DNA of 64,000 nucleotides, from NCBI GenBank assembly GCA_039793685.1, contig JBDRAL010000049.1, positions 1 through 64,000 on the forward strand. The letters are read 5' to 3'. The notes under the pieces are model-generated. The model was not told the origin of the DNA. It worked only from the letters and a program-made list of their open reading frames with translations, and ran no database searches. Positions 18,505 through 27,687 of this stretch are shown here, piece after piece. The translations under genes and the position numbers were made by a program. How positions within the stretch are numbered: position 1 is the first letter of the stretch; the number at the start of each line of letters is the position of its first letter. Source of the stretch: JAAFHI01 sp039793685. GTDB taxonomy: Bacteria > Acidobacteriota > Blastocatellia > Chloracidobacteriales > Chloracidobacteriaceae.

Positions 18505-18861
18505 ATGTTTCGCCTGATGCACAAATCGAAGATCCACCGCGCCACCATCACGGAGGCGAATCTCAACTACGTCGGGAGCCTCACGGTGGACGAGGACCTG
18601 CTGGACGCCGCCGACATGCTCATCAATGAGAAGGTGTCGGTCGTCAACATCAATACCGGTACGCGCCTTGAAACCTACGTCATCCCCGGCAAACGCGGCT
18701 CGGGCGTGATCTGCCTGAACGGCGCCGCCGCCCGGCTCGGCCAGCCCGGCGACCTCATCATCGTCATTTCGTACGGGATTTTCACCGACGAGGAAGCCCG
18801 CAAGGTGCAGCCCATCGTCGTTCAGGTGGATGCCAAAAACCGAATGGTGAACAACGACTAA
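18505..18861 (+). CDS. panD: Aspartate 1-decarboxylase (pyruvoyl-dependent)
   Basis: Makes beta-alanine from aspartate for PanC. 118 residues. The proenzyme self-cleaves at Gly24-Ser25 in NYVGSLTVD, giving the pyruvoyl group. Other family marks: MHKSKIHRATIT, VVNINTGTRLETYVI, GVICLNGAAARL, GDLIIVISYG. It completes the panE-B-C-D set, so the whole route to pantothenate from 2-oxoisovalerate and aspartate is encoded here. Its stop codon overlaps by 4 bases the end of the convergent methyltransferase gene. Confidence 0.97.
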   Translation: MFRLMHKSKIHRATITEANLNYVGSLTVDEDLLDAADMLINEKVSVVNINTGTRLETYVIPGKRGSGVICLNGAAARLGQPGDLIIVISYGIFTDEEARKVQPIVVQVDAKNRMVNND

Positions 18862-20267
18862 CGGGCGATTTTTTCAAACACGATCACGTTGGACTTTCGA
18901 AAGGCATCGGAGGCGAGAAATCGCAATCCGATGCCTTTCACGTCTTTGAAACCGCGCGCCTTGAGCCAGGCGGGAACGTCAAGCGTGTGGTCGAAGTGCA
19001 TCGGGTGCGCCTTCGTCGGCCCGAACGCAATCGAGGCGATAAGGCGTCCGCCGGGCGCGAGGTGGGAAACGAGAAATTCGAGCGTTTCCTCGGGATCGGA
19101 GACATGTTCAAGCACGTCGAGGCAGATGATCGTGTCGTAAACGTGAATGATGGCGTCGCGTTCGCTCGCGAACTGCATCCGCAGGCCCCGCTCGCGGGCG
19201 CGCCAGCGGGCGTAACGCTGGCTTTCGCCGTCCACATCGAAGTAGGTCGTCTCGAACCCGCGCGCGGCGGCTTCGAGCGCGATATCGCCGATACCCGCGC
19301 CGAAATCAAGAACCCGTCCGCGCAGAAGCCCCAGTACATCGAGCGAAAAGGCGATGTTTTTATAGGTCAGGTGAAACTGCGACAGGTCGTAGATGTAGTA
19401 CTGCGCGTTGTCTTCGTACCACGCGATGGTTTCGGCCTCGGTCTTCGGCGGCGCGGCGTGCCAGTTGCGCGCGAGCGTGCCGGTACTCGTCACGAGCAGG
19501 CTTTGAACTTCCTCGGGGTCCTCCCCGGTGAAATCGGAAAGCGTTTCAAGCGTTTCGCGCTCGTTGAGCTGATGCCGTCGCCGCGACATCCAGATCAGTG
19601 CGAGGGAGGCCGTCATCCAGAGCGACAGCGCGCCGAGGTGGATACCCTGCCCGCCGCCGAACAGGAGCGTCGCGAACAGCACCGCGATGGCCGGCAGAAT
19701 CTGGCTGAAGCGGCGTTCTTCGGTGATGAGAAACAGCAGATGCGCGGTCAGCGCCGCCCAGAAGATCCCGCCTTCGGGCGTCAGGCATCGGCCCCAGACG
19801 AGGAGCGCCAGCGTGAGCCAGTCCGCCGTGAAGTAGACAAATGGCGCGACGGCTTCGGTACGACTCCCGGAGGCTTCATCGGAAGCGCCCCGCTTGAATA
19901 TCCGCCGGACCGCCAGATTCGCGACGACCAGCGCGCCAATGCAGGCCGCGTAGATGATGCCATCCTGAAGCGACCGGGCATTCGCACCGGCAAAAAGGAC
20001 GAGCAGGCCCGTCAGCACCCAGCGGATACGGATGGTCCAGGAAAATTTCTTCGTCGTTTCAACCGTGAGCAGAAGATATTTCGGGACGTAGAACACCGCG
20101 AAGCCGAGCGCGGCCCCAACCACCGCAAACCCCACCCACCGCCACGGACCGCCGAGCGTCCAGCGCAACCGGATGACCATCCCGGTGGCCGCCAGCGCCA
20201 GCACGACGGCGGCGATGCCGACCTGGGCGTAACGGTTCAGAAATTGTTCCTGATCGCGATAATTCAT
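18858..20267 (-). CDS. Multi-pass membrane protein fused to a class I SAM-dependent methyltransferase
   Basis: A 469-residue, two-part protein. The N-terminal half (about 1-230) has seven or so hydrophobic segments, e.g. VGIAAVVLALAATGMVIRL, VGFAVVGAALGFAVFYV, VLTGLLVLFAGA, LLFLITEERR and LGALSLWMTASLALIWM. The C-terminal half (about 285-469) is a methyltransferase: motif I VLDFGAGIGDIALEAAARGF, an acidic residue in YFDVDGES, motif IV IICLDVLEHVSDPEETLEFL, then LAPGGRLIASIAF. The substrate is unknown; the arrangement suggests methylation of a lipid, quinone or membrane protein. It converges on panD with overlapping stops. Confidence 0.8.
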   Translation of the reverse strand: MNYRDQEQFLNRYAQVGIAAVVLALAATGMVIRLRWTLGGPWRWVGFAVVGAALGFAVFYVPKYLLLTVETTKKFSWTIRIRWVLTGLLVLFAGANARSLQDGIIYAACIGALVVANLAVRRIFKRGASDEASGSRTEAVAPFVYFTADWLTLALLVWGRCLTPEGGIFWAALTAHLLFLITEERRFSQILPAIAVLFATLLFGGGQGIHLGALSLWMTASLALIWMSRRRHQLNERETLETLSDFTGEDPEEVQSLLVTSTGTLARNWHAAPPKTEAETIAWYEDNAQYYIYDLSQFHLTYKNIAFSLDVLGLLRGRVLDFGAGIGDIALEAAARGFETTYFDVDGESQRYARWRARERGLRMQFASERDAIIHVYDTIICLDVLEHVSDPEETLEFLVSHLAPGGRLIASIAFGPTKAHPMHFDHTLDVPAWLKARGFKDVKGIGLRFLASDAFRKSNVIVFEKIAR

Positions 20268-20295
20268 CGCTCCGCTTGAGACCTCCGGGCTGCGA

Positions 20296-21210
20296 TTAGG
20301 TTTCGTAGACGTTTGACCTGACGACCTTGTCGTAAAGCTGCTGGTGGTCCTTGTCGAAAAGCAGCCAGAAATTGACCAGAAAACAGACCGCCCCGAAGAT
20401 TCCCTTCAGAAACTCGCGCAGGATTGACTGCCCAAAAGAAAGAAACTGCCCCGCTTCATCGAGAACCTGCGTGCCGACCACCTTCTTGCCGAGCGAAGCC
20501 CCGCTCTTGCTGGTCAGGTAACCGGTCATCAGGATGAACCCGGCGAAACCCGCCAACCGCAAAAACAATCCCAGCAGGACCAGTCCCGCCCCGGCACCGC
20601 CGCCGCCATCACCGGTATCGCCCACCTGCCCAACGCTTTGCAGGATGATGCCCGGAATCTGAAAAGCGACGGCGACAAGGCCGTCGAGCAGGTTCCCCAG
20701 GAACCGCTTCCCCAGCCCGGCAGTCGGAGGCATGCCGTAATTCGAGTAGGGAGAAAGCCCCAAACCGACCGAGCCGTAAGCGGGTGCGGGCGGTGCGTAC
20801 CCCGAGGCATACGGATCGGCCGTCGGCGCGTAGGGATACGAAGGCGGCGCATAGGGATTCGATCCCTGCGAATAGGGGTTCGGCGGACTCGACGGCTGGC
20901 CGTAGGGATTCGCCGATTGCGCGTAGGGATCGGCCGGATACTGCGACTTGCCGTATCCCTGATCGTACCCCGGCGGAGACTGGTTGTAAGTCGGTCCGCC
21001 AAAAACGGGCGGCGGCGGCGCGGCGCTCGGCGGCGGTGCGAACATGTCACGCAGCACCGGCACGTTGCGCGCTTCCGACCAGCCCATGCCTTCTTTGTAC
21101 ACCTGATCGGTCGGCCCGACGCTTCCCTGCGCCACCCACTGTTTCAGGGTTTCGAAATCCGCGTCGTAAACCTGCCCGTTGATGCTGACTTTCCAAACGA
21201 GTGCACCCAT
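20296..21210 (-). CDS. GYF_2 / Pro-Tyr-rich linker / RDD membrane protein
   Basis: 304 residues. The N-terminal GYF_2-type (DUF4339) domain, residues 1-57, includes WKVSINGQVYDADFETLKQW and the typical GMGWSEARNVPVLRDMF. A linker of about 110 residues is made of Pro-, Tyr-, Ser- and Asn-rich repeats (NPYAPPSYPYAPTADPY). The C-terminal RDD domain (about 165-304) has GLGKRFLGNLLDGLVAVAF with the Arg/Asp signature residues and three membrane segments. Such proteins are common in Acidobacteria, Planctomycetes and Verrucomicrobia; their function is unknown, with transport or osmoprotection proposed for some RDD proteins. It lies downstream of cysS across a repeat. Confidence 0.82.
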   Translation of the reverse strand: MGALVWKVSINGQVYDADFETLKQWVAQGSVGPTDQVYKEGMGWSEARNVPVLRDMFAPPPSAAPPPPVFGGPTYNQSPPGYDQGYGKSQYPADPYAQSANPYGQPSSPPNPYSQGSNPYAPPSYPYAPTADPYASGYAPPAPAYGSVGLGLSPYSNYGMPPTAGLGKRFLGNLLDGLVAVAFQIPGIILQSVGQVGDTGDGGGGAGAGLVLLGLFLRLAGFAGFILMTGYLTSKSGASLGKKVVGTQVLDEAGQFLSFGQSILREFLKGIFGAVCFLVNFWLLFDKDHQQLYDKVVRSNVYET

Positions 21211-21227
21211 AAAAAGCCCCCAAAAAA

Positions 21228-21357
21228 GTCTGGAGTCCGGAGTCGAGAGTCTGGAGTCAAAGCCGAAAAAGACTGGAAAGAGGCTGGTACTTCATTCTTG
21301 AACCTTCGCTTTCAAGTTTTTTCTGACTCCAGACTCTCGACTCCAGACTCCAAGACT
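21228..21357. repeat. Inverted heptamer repeat (GTCTGGA family)
   Basis: The left arm 21228-21259 has GTCTGGA GTCCGGA GTCGAGA GTCTGGA; the right arm 21323-21357 has GACTCCA GACTCTC GACTCCA GACTCCA. The centre is about 60 bp. It lies between cysS (stop side) and the GYF/RDD gene (start side), both on the minus strand. Confidence 0.86.
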
Positions 21358-21365
21358 TTTTCATA

Positions 21366-22769
21366 TCAAGCGCGTCGCCAGCGCGTGCCTTCCTTGCCGT
21401 CTTCGAGCAGGATGCCGCGTTCGGCGAGCAATGAACGGATTTCATCGGAACGCGCGAAGTTTTTCGCCTTGCGCGCTTCGAGCCGTTCGTCGATGAGCGC
21501 CTGAATTTCGGCGTCGAGTAGTTCTTCCTTCGCCGGTTCGAGAAAACCGATGACGGAATCCATCTTCCCGAACACCTCCAGCGCCCGCTGTTTTCCGGCT
21601 TCCGACAGCCGTTCCTGCTGAATCGCCGTGTTGACCGCCGTTTCGAGCATGGCGACCGCCGCCAGCGCCTCGGCGGTGTTGAGATCGTCGTCCATTCCGG
21701 CCTCGAACTGCCCCAGCACCGTCGCGAGATCGTCGAGGAGCGTGTCGGGCTGCCCGCCGAGGTCGCGGGGCGTGGTTTCACGCAGCCGCCGGACGTTTTC
21801 ATTCAGCCGCTTCACCCGCCGCTCGGCCGCCTGAAGGCTCTCGATGGTGAAGTTGAGCGGCTTGCGGTACGGCACGGCAATCAGCGCGTAGCGAATCGCC
21901 CGCGGGTCGTAGCCTTTTTCGATCAGCTCGCGCACGGTGTAGTAGTTGCCGTCGCGCTTCGACATCTTCTTTCCGTCCACCATGAGATGCTCGGCGTGCA
22001 GCCAGTACTTCACGAAGGGCTTGCCGGTCGCGCCTTCCGACTGCGCGATTTCGTTCTCGTGGTGCGGGAAGATGAGGTCCACGCCGCCGCAGTGAATGTC
22101 GAACGTCTCGCCGAGATACTTCATCGCCATCGCCGAGCATTCGAGATGCCAGCCGGGCCGCCCGCAGCCGAAGCGCGTCTCCCAGTTCGGCTCGCCCGGC
22201 TTCGTTCCCTTCCACAGGACGAAATCCCGGACGTCTTCCTTTTCATATTCGTCGGCGTCCACCCGCTCGCTCGCGCCCGCCTGATTGCCCGCGACCTTGT
22301 TGCCCGACAGCTTGCCGTAATCTTCAAAGGCCGCGATTTTGAAATAGACCGATCCGTCGCTTTCGTACGCCCGGCCACGTTCCACCAGCCGTCCGACGAG
22401 GTCGATCATCTCCGGAATGTGGTCGGTCGCGCGGACGATGATGTCGGGCCGCTCCATCGCGATGGCGTCGGCGTCTTCCCAGAAATGCGTGATGTAGGTT
22501 TCCGTGAAGGTCCGGATGTCCTGCCCCGCTTTTCCGGCGTCGCGGATGATCTTGTCGTCCACGTCGGTCAGATTCATGACGTGGGTGAGGCCATAGCCGC
22601 GATATTTCAGATAGCGGCGCAGCACGTCCACGAACAGAAACGAGCGGAAGTTGCCGATGTGGGCGAAGTTGTACACGGTCGGTCCGCAGGCGTAGAGCCG
22701 GACGTGATTCCCTTCAAGCGGCTCGAACACCTCGGCTTTGGCCGACAACGTATTGACAAACTTCAACAT
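21366..22769 (-). CDS. cysS: Cysteinyl-tRNA synthetase
   Basis: Class I aminoacyl-tRNA synthetase, 467 residues, normal length. The zinc-binding Cys/His set is visible (YACGPTVYNFAHIGN, WHLECSAMA, HCGGVDLIFPHHENE). The HIGH motif appears as HIGN and the KMSKS motif as KMSKRDGN. The C-terminal anticodon domain is present, ending EGTRWRRA. The start ATG at 22769 has no obvious Shine-Dalgarno site. The gene is divergent from cobO, with a 193-base space between. Confidence 0.97.
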   Translation of the reverse strand: MLKFVNTLSAKAEVFEPLEGNHVRLYACGPTVYNFAHIGNFRSFLFVDVLRRYLKYRGYGLTHVMNLTDVDDKIIRDAGKAGQDIRTFTETYITHFWEDADAIAMERPDIIVRATDHIPEMIDLVGRLVERGRAYESDGSVYFKIAAFEDYGKLSGNKVAGNQAGASERVDADEYEKEDVRDFVLWKGTKPGEPNWETRFGCGRPGWHLECSAMAMKYLGETFDIHCGGVDLIFPHHENEIAQSEGATGKPFVKYWLHAEHLMVDGKKMSKRDGNYYTVRELIEKGYDPRAIRYALIAVPYRKPLNFTIESLQAAERRVKRLNENVRRLRETTPRDLGGQPDTLLDDLATVLGQFEAGMDDDLNTAEALAAVAMLETAVNTAIQQERLSEAGKQRALEVFGKMDSVIGFLEPAKEELLDAEIQALIDERLEARKAKNFARSDEIRSLLAERGILLEDGKEGTRWRRA

Positions 22770-22868
22770 GACGACGACTCCGTTTCATTGGGGTTCTCTT
22801 AAAAAAAAGAGGTTGGCGATGCTACCGAATTTCCGGTCTCACCGTAAACCGACAACCGCCGCCCGCGC

Positions 22869-22898
22869 TTGGCCCGCGCCGCCCGCATGGCCTATAGT
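22869..22898 (+). promoter_or_regulatory. Candidate sigma-70-type promoter for cobO
   Basis: TTGGCC (22869-22874), an 18-base spacer and TATAGT (22893-22898), 65 bases before the cobO start in the cysS-cobO divergent spacer. Confidence 0.4.
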
Positions 22899-22962
22899 CG
22901 CGGTTTCCTTTCCAACGGGCCGACCTCCCGCCACATTTTCAAACCGATTGGCATCCTTTCTC

Positions 22963-23556
22963 ATGAATGAGCAGGAACTCGAAAGTACCGACCGGACACC
23001 CGAAACCCGGACGCCGAACCGCAAACGCGTCCCGCTCGTGATGATCAACACCGGCGACGGCAAGGGCAAAACGACCGCCGCGCTCGGCACGCTCATGCGC
23101 GCGGTCGCGCATGGCTTCAACGTCGTCATGCTTCAGTTCATCAAAACGAGCGAAGACCCGCGTTTCGGGGTCTACGGCGAGATTAAAAGCGCCGAAAAAC
23201 TTGGTTTTGAAATTCTCCCGCTTGGCGACGGCTTCACCTGGGACACCAAGAATCCAGAGAAAGACCGTGAAACGGCGCGCCGCGCATGGAATATTTGCGT
23301 GGAGAAAATCAACTCGGAGAAGTACGATATCGTCGCGCTCGACGAAATCACCTATGCGTTCACGTTCGGCTGGCTCTCGACCGAGGAAGTCATCGACGTT
23401 CTCAGGAATCGCCCGCCGCACATGCACGTCATTCTCACCGGCCGCGACGCGCCGCCGGAACTTGTCGAGTTCGCCGACCTCGTGACGGAGATGAAGGAAA
23501 TCAAGCATCCCTTCAACACCCGCCGCGTCGTCGCCCAGCTTGGAATCGAATTTTGA
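22963..23556 (+). CDS. cobO: Cob(I)alamin / corrinoid adenosyltransferase (CobO/BtuR type)
   Basis: Transfers the adenosyl group of ATP to cobalt in corrinoids. 197 residues from the ATG at 22963; longer in-frame starts would run into the divergent promoter region. P-loop NTGDGKGKTTAALGTLMRA near residue 30, FNVVMLQFIK, the Walker-B-like ALDEITYAFTFGWL, VILTGRDAPPELVEFADLVTEM, and the C-terminal HPF-type end. No other cobalamin genes are nearby, so it may serve salvage; no cobalamin riboswitch is seen upstream. Confidence 0.93.
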   Translation: MNEQELESTDRTPETRTPNRKRVPLVMINTGDGKGKTTAALGTLMRAVAHGFNVVMLQFIKTSEDPRFGVYGEIKSAEKLGFEILPLGDGFTWDTKNPEKDRETARRAWNICVEKINSEKYDIVALDEITYAFTFGWLSTEEVIDVLRNRPPHMHVILTGRDAPPELVEFADLVTEMKEIKHPFNTRRVVAQLGIEF

Positions 23557-23561
23557 AAAAC

Positions 23562-23673
23562 AGGTGTCGGGTTTCGGGTGTCGGGTTTCAGGTTTTCTTT
23601 TTGGAAACGGGAAACATCCTTCAACCGACCTCCGGGTTTGAACCTGACACCCGAAACCCGACACCCGACACCT
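23562..23673. repeat. Inverted heptamer repeat (GTGTCGG family) between cobO and accD
   Basis: The left arm 23562-23593 has GTGTCGG GTTTCGG GTGTCGG GTTTCAG; the right arm 23641-23673 is its close reverse complement. The centre is about 47 bp. The right arm ends 3 bases before the accD ATG. Confidence 0.88.
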
Positions 23674-23676
23674 CCC

Positions 23677-24537
23677 ATGGCTTGGTTCAAACGTAAAAAG
23701 AAGCTCAGCACCGATACGCCGGTCGCCGACCGGACGGTCAAGACCGAAGGGTTGTTCGTCAAATGCCCCAAGTGCGGGGGGACGCTCTTCAAGAAGGACC
23801 TCGTCGATAACCTCAACGTCTGCAAACTGTGCGACCATCATCTGAAATGGTCCTGCCGCAGCCGCCTGCATCATCTGTTCGATGAAGGGGTGTATGAAGT
23901 TTTCGATGAAAACGTGGTTTCGACCGACCCGCTCGGATTCGTGGACACCAAGGCCTACCCGGACCGCCTGAAAGCCGCGCGCAAATCGACCGGGCACGGC
24001 GACGCCGTGGTCAACGCGGTCGGCACGGTCGGCGAGATTCCGATCGTGGCCTGCGTGATGGTGTACGACTTCATCGGCGGCAGCATGGGTTCGGTGGTCG
24101 GTGAAAAAATCACCCGCGCCATCGAACGCGCCACCCGCGAGCGCAAGCCGCTCGTCATCGTGTCGGCCTCCGGCGGCGCGCGAATGATGGAGGGCACGTT
24201 CAGCCTGATGCAGCTCGCCAAGATCAGCGCGGCGCTGGCCCGGCTGGATGAAGCGAAACTGCCCTACATCTCGGTGCTGACCGACCCGACCACCGGCGGC
24301 GTCACGGCCAGTTTCGCGATGCTCGGCGACCTCAACATCGCCGAACCGGGCGCGCTCATCGGGTTCGCCGGTCCGCGCGTCATCGAGCAGACCATCCGCC
24401 AGAAACTGCCGCCCGGATTCCAGACATCTGAATTTCTGGTCGAAAACGGGATGCTCGACGCGGTGGTTCATCGCCACGAGCAACGGCAGTTCATCATCGA
24501 CGCGCTGACCTTCATGACCGCGTCCAAAGCCGCCTGA
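23677..24537 (+). CDS. accD: Acetyl-CoA carboxylase carboxyltransferase subunit beta
   Basis: Beta subunit of the carboxyltransferase that makes malonyl-CoA for fatty acid synthesis; it works with AccA, which is not in this window. 286 residues. The N-terminal zinc ribbon has Cys30, Cys33, Cys49 and Cys52 (CPKCGG...CKLC). The crotonase-fold core shows VYDFIGGSMGSVVGEKITRA, SASGGARMMEGTFSLMQLAK and TTGGVTASFAMLGDLNIAEP, then GFAGPRVIEQTIRQKLP. The ATG at 23677 is chosen because the upstream extension is translated repeat. Confidence 0.96.
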   Translation: MAWFKRKKKLSTDTPVADRTVKTEGLFVKCPKCGGTLFKKDLVDNLNVCKLCDHHLKWSCRSRLHHLFDEGVYEVFDENVVSTDPLGFVDTKAYPDRLKAARKSTGHGDAVVNAVGTVGEIPIVACVMVYDFIGGSMGSVVGEKITRAIERATRERKPLVIVSASGGARMMEGTFSLMQLAKISAALARLDEAKLPYISVLTDPTTGGVTASFAMLGDLNIAEPGALIGFAGPRVIEQTIRQKLPPGFQTSEFLVENGMLDAVVHRHEQRQFIIDALTFMTASKAA

Positions 24538-24572
24538 AAAACCTCGCCTTTTTTCAGACGCCCCGTCCGCCG

Positions 24573-27386
24573 ATGTCGAATCAACTTTCACTCGCCATTG
24601 GTCCGGGGCGTCTGCTTTCCCGCCCGCTCGACCGGCTTGCCCACGCCGGAGACGCCAGTTTTTACCGACTCGTACCAAAATCCGTCGTCTTTCCGGAAAA
24701 AACGGAAGACATCGCTTCCCTTTTTCAAACCTGTCGAGAAAATCGGACGCCCCTCGCCTTTCGCGCCGCCGGAACGAGCCTTTCCGGCCAGGCCGTGACC
24801 GACGGCATCCTCGCCGATCTGTCGCGCGACTGGAAAACGGTCGAAATTCTGGATGAAGGCTGCCGCGTCCGGGTCGAGCCGGGGGTCATCGGCGGCCATG
24901 TCAACCGGTTGCTCAAACCGTACGGCCGGAAAATCGGCCCCGACCCGGCCAGCATCGACGCCTGCATGATCGGCGGCATCCTCGCCAACAACGCGAGCGG
25001 GATGTGCTGCGGCGTCCGCGACAATGCCTACCACACGGTCGAATCGCTCAAATACCTGATTCCACACGGTTTTCACGTCATCGACACCGGCTGCCCGGAA
25101 GTCGAGGAACAGTTCGCCGTTCTGCATCCGGAACTTCGGACGAAGCTGCTCGAACTTCAACGGCGCGTCCGCGAATCGTCGGAACTCACGGCGAAAATCC
25201 GTTCGAAGTATCGGATAAAGAATACGGTCGGCTACGCGCTGAATGCGTTTCTGGATGAGGAAACGCCCGCGAAACTGCTCGGACGGCTAATGATCGGCTC
25301 GGAAGGCACGCTCGGGTTCATCGCCGAGGCGGTGTTTCGTACCGTTCCGGACCCGCCGCTGAAAATGACCGGCCTGCTGTTCTTTCCAACCGTCGCGGAA
25401 GCGTGCGACGCCATCGGCGCGCTGCGCGATTCCGGCGCGGCGGCGATTGAACTGATGGATTGGGCCGCGCTGCGTTCGATTCGCCACCAGCCGGGCGCGC
25501 CGGAAATCATTCCCCGGCTGTCGAAAACCGCGGCGGCGCTGCTCGTCGAGCATCAGTGCGGCGACGCGGGTGAACTCTCCGAACGGCGGCGGGTCGCCGA
25601 CGAAGTTTTAAAAGGGCTTTCGCTGCTCGCGCCGGTCGAATTTACCGATCACCCGTACGAACGGGCCGCGCTCTGGAAAATTCGAAAAGGAATGTACCCG
25701 AGCGTCGGCGCGGCGCGGGCGCGGGGCACGGCGGTCATCATCGAGGACGTCGCCGTCCCGGTTGGACGCCTCGCCGTCGCCGTCACCGATTTACAAGGGC
25801 TTTTCATCCGGCACGGCTACGCCGACACGATCATTTTCGGCCACGCGAAGGACGGGAACATCCATTTCGTGATGACCCAGTCTTTTAACGAAACCCGTGA
25901 AATTCAACGATATGAAGCCTTTATGGCCGACGTGGTGGACCTGATCGCCGTTCGCCACGGCGGGTCGCTCAAGGCCGAACACGGCACGGGACGCAACATG
26001 GCCCCGTTCGTGGAAACCGAGTGGGGCGGCGAGGCTTACCGGATCATGCGGGAGTTGAAGGCGGCGGTTGACCCGGAAAACATCCTCAATCCGGGCGTCA
26101 TCATCACCGACGACCCGCGCGCCCACCTGAAGAACCTGAAATCGCTTCCGACCGTCGAGCCGACGGTGGACAAGTGCATCGAATGCGGTTTTTGCGAACA
26201 CGTCTGCCCGAGCCGCGATCTGACGCTCACGCCGCGCCAGCGCATCGCGGTCCGGCGGGAACGCGCGCGGCTGCTGGAACAGGGCGACGCCGCGAGCGCG
26301 GCTGAACTCGCCGCCGTCGAACGCGCCTACCTTTATGACGGCCTCGACACCTGCGCGACCGACGGCCTCTGCGCCACGGTCTGTCCGGTCGGCATCGACA
26401 CCGGCGAACTCGTCAAACAGCTTCGCGCCGAACATGCGCCGGAACGCGCTCGCCGGTTCGCGCTCGCGCTGGCGAGGCATCCGGTTGCAACCGAACGACT
26501 TGCCGGATTGGGCGTCCGGCTCGGCCACGCCGCGTGCGCGGCGTTCGGCGAATCGTTTCTGCATCGCCTCACGCGGGTGGGCGAGCGCGTGACGGGCGCG
26601 ACGCTGCCGAAATGGAATCCAAAGCTCGGGACGGTGGCGCGACTGCCGAAAACGGAGCGCGCGAGGGCCGACGCGGTCTACTTCCCAGCCTGCGTGACGC
26701 GGCTGTTCGGCGAGCCGCGAAGCGGCGGTGCGCCCGTGCTGTTCGTCGAAGTCGCGCAACGCGCCGGAATCAACCTCTGGATTCCGCCCGACGTCGTCGG
26801 GACCTGCTGCGGAATGCCTTTTTCTTCAAAGGGTTACGAGGAAGCGTTTCAAACGACGGCGATCCGGACGGCGGAAAAACTGCGCGACTGGACAGACCAC
26901 GGACGGCTCCCGGTCGTCACCGACGCGAGTTCCTGCGCCTTTACCTTCCAGTCCGCGAAAAATCTTCCTGAACGCGCGGCGGAAATTTTCAAAACGGTGC
27001 GCGTGCTGGACGCCGTCGAGTACGCCCACGACGCCCTTCTCCCCCATCTCGCGCCGCGAAAGGTTTTACCGTCCGCCGCGCTGCATCCCGTTTGCTCATT
27101 AATAAAGATGGGAACGACCGACAAACTTTCCGGCATCGCCGCCGCCTGCGCCGAACGGGTCGTCGTTCCGGAAAACGCCGGTTGCTGCGGCTTCGCGGGC
27201 GACCGGGGGCTGCTGTTTCCCGAACTCACGCGGTCCGCGACCGCCCGCGAGGCGGAAGAAGTCGCCCGGCTCGCCGCCGACGGGTTCTATTCCAGCAATC
27301 CGATGTGTGAAGCCGGAATGCGCGGCGCGACCGACCGGCCCTACGAGTCGTTTCTGGCGCTGCTCGAACGGGCGACCCGCCCTTAA
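24573..27386 (+). CDS. FAD/Fe-S dehydrogenase (D-lactate dehydrogenase Dld-II / YdiJ type)
   Basis: A 937-residue single-chain flavin and iron-sulfur oxidoreductase, probably a membrane-associated quinone-linked 2-hydroxyacid (D-lactate-like) dehydrogenase. Domains in order: an FAD-binding PCMH domain (about 35-260; FRAAGTSLSGQAVTDGIL, IGGILANNASGMCCG, IGSEGTLGFIAEAV), an FAD-oxidase C domain (about 265-520; HAKDGNIHFVMTQSF, LKAEHGTGRNMAPFVETEWG), two 4Fe-4S motifs (CIECGFCEHVCPSR; CATDGLCATVCPVG), and CCG domains (GTCCGMPFSSKG; GCCGFAGDRG). Fusion of GlcD-like and GlpC-like parts defines this group. It is 35 bases after accD; co-transcription is possible. Confidence 0.88.
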   Translation: MSNQLSLAIGPGRLLSRPLDRLAHAGDASFYRLVPKSVVFPEKTEDIASLFQTCRENRTPLAFRAAGTSLSGQAVTDGILADLSRDWKTVEILDEGCRVRVEPGVIGGHVNRLLKPYGRKIGPDPASIDACMIGGILANNASGMCCGVRDNAYHTVESLKYLIPHGFHVIDTGCPEVEEQFAVLHPELRTKLLELQRRVRESSELTAKIRSKYRIKNTVGYALNAFLDEETPAKLLGRLMIGSEGTLGFIAEAVFRTVPDPPLKMTGLLFFPTVAEACDAIGALRDSGAAAIELMDWAALRSIRHQPGAPEIIPRLSKTAAALLVEHQCGDAGELSERRRVADEVLKGLSLLAPVEFTDHPYERAALWKIRKGMYPSVGAARARGTAVIIEDVAVPVGRLAVAVTDLQGLFIRHGYADTIIFGHAKDGNIHFVMTQSFNETREIQRYEAFMADVVDLIAVRHGGSLKAEHGTGRNMAPFVETEWGGEAYRIMRELKAAVDPENILNPGVIITDDPRAHLKNLKSLPTVEPTVDKCIECGFCEHVCPSRDLTLTPRQRIAVRRERARLLEQGDAASAAELAAVERAYLYDGLDTCATDGLCATVCPVGIDTGELVKQLRAEHAPERARRFALALARHPVATERLAGLGVRLGHAACAAFGESFLHRLTRVGERVTGATLPKWNPKLGTVARLPKTERARADAVYFPACVTRLFGEPRSGGAPVLFVEVAQRAGINLWIPPDVVGTCCGMPFSSKGYEEAFQTTAIRTAEKLRDWTDHGRLPVVTDASSCAFTFQSAKNLPERAAEIFKTVRVLDAVEYAHDALLPHLAPRKVLPSAALHPVCSLIKMGTTDKLSGIAAACAERVVVPENAGCCGFAGDRGLLFPELTRSATAREAEEVARLAADGFYSSNPMCEAGMRGATDRPYESFLALLERATRP

Positions 27387-27687
27387 AAATCGGACATTTC
27401 ATCTACCCCGGTGTTCGAAAACCGGACAGCCCCGGTTTCCGAATTCGTACACCAAATGGTTGAGCCGATTGGCGTTCACACCATTTCGTGTAAATGCCTC
27501 GATGAGCCTTTTTTCAGAAAACCTGAAAAATCAGAATCAATTCCAAGATGTTTTTTTGAAGTCCTGTCTTTTCGACTTCGGACGGTGACTTTTCACGCTT
27601 CCGACGGGCCTGCGGCACGCGAATTGTTAAGAAACAGGGCATCCCCCAGTCACCAGCGTGACCACTTTCAAACCTTCGGAGGAAGCC
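27387..27687. other. Intergenic region without recognisable gene
   Basis: 301 bases between the dehydrogenase and the glycine-zipper gene. It holds a short AT-rich stretch at 27515-27560 that could contain a promoter, and a GGAGGA Shine-Dalgarno site at 27678-27683 for the next gene. No hairpin terminator and no heptamer repeat is seen. Confidence 0.5.

Noticed and set aside
18987..20279. 430-codon plus-strand open frame
   Set aside because: Antisense of the membrane-methyltransferase gene, whose motifs and membrane segments are convincing.
22770..22962. Possible cobalamin riboswitch ahead of cobO
   Set aside because: No B12-box-like conserved core or fitting stem set is visible in this short spacer.
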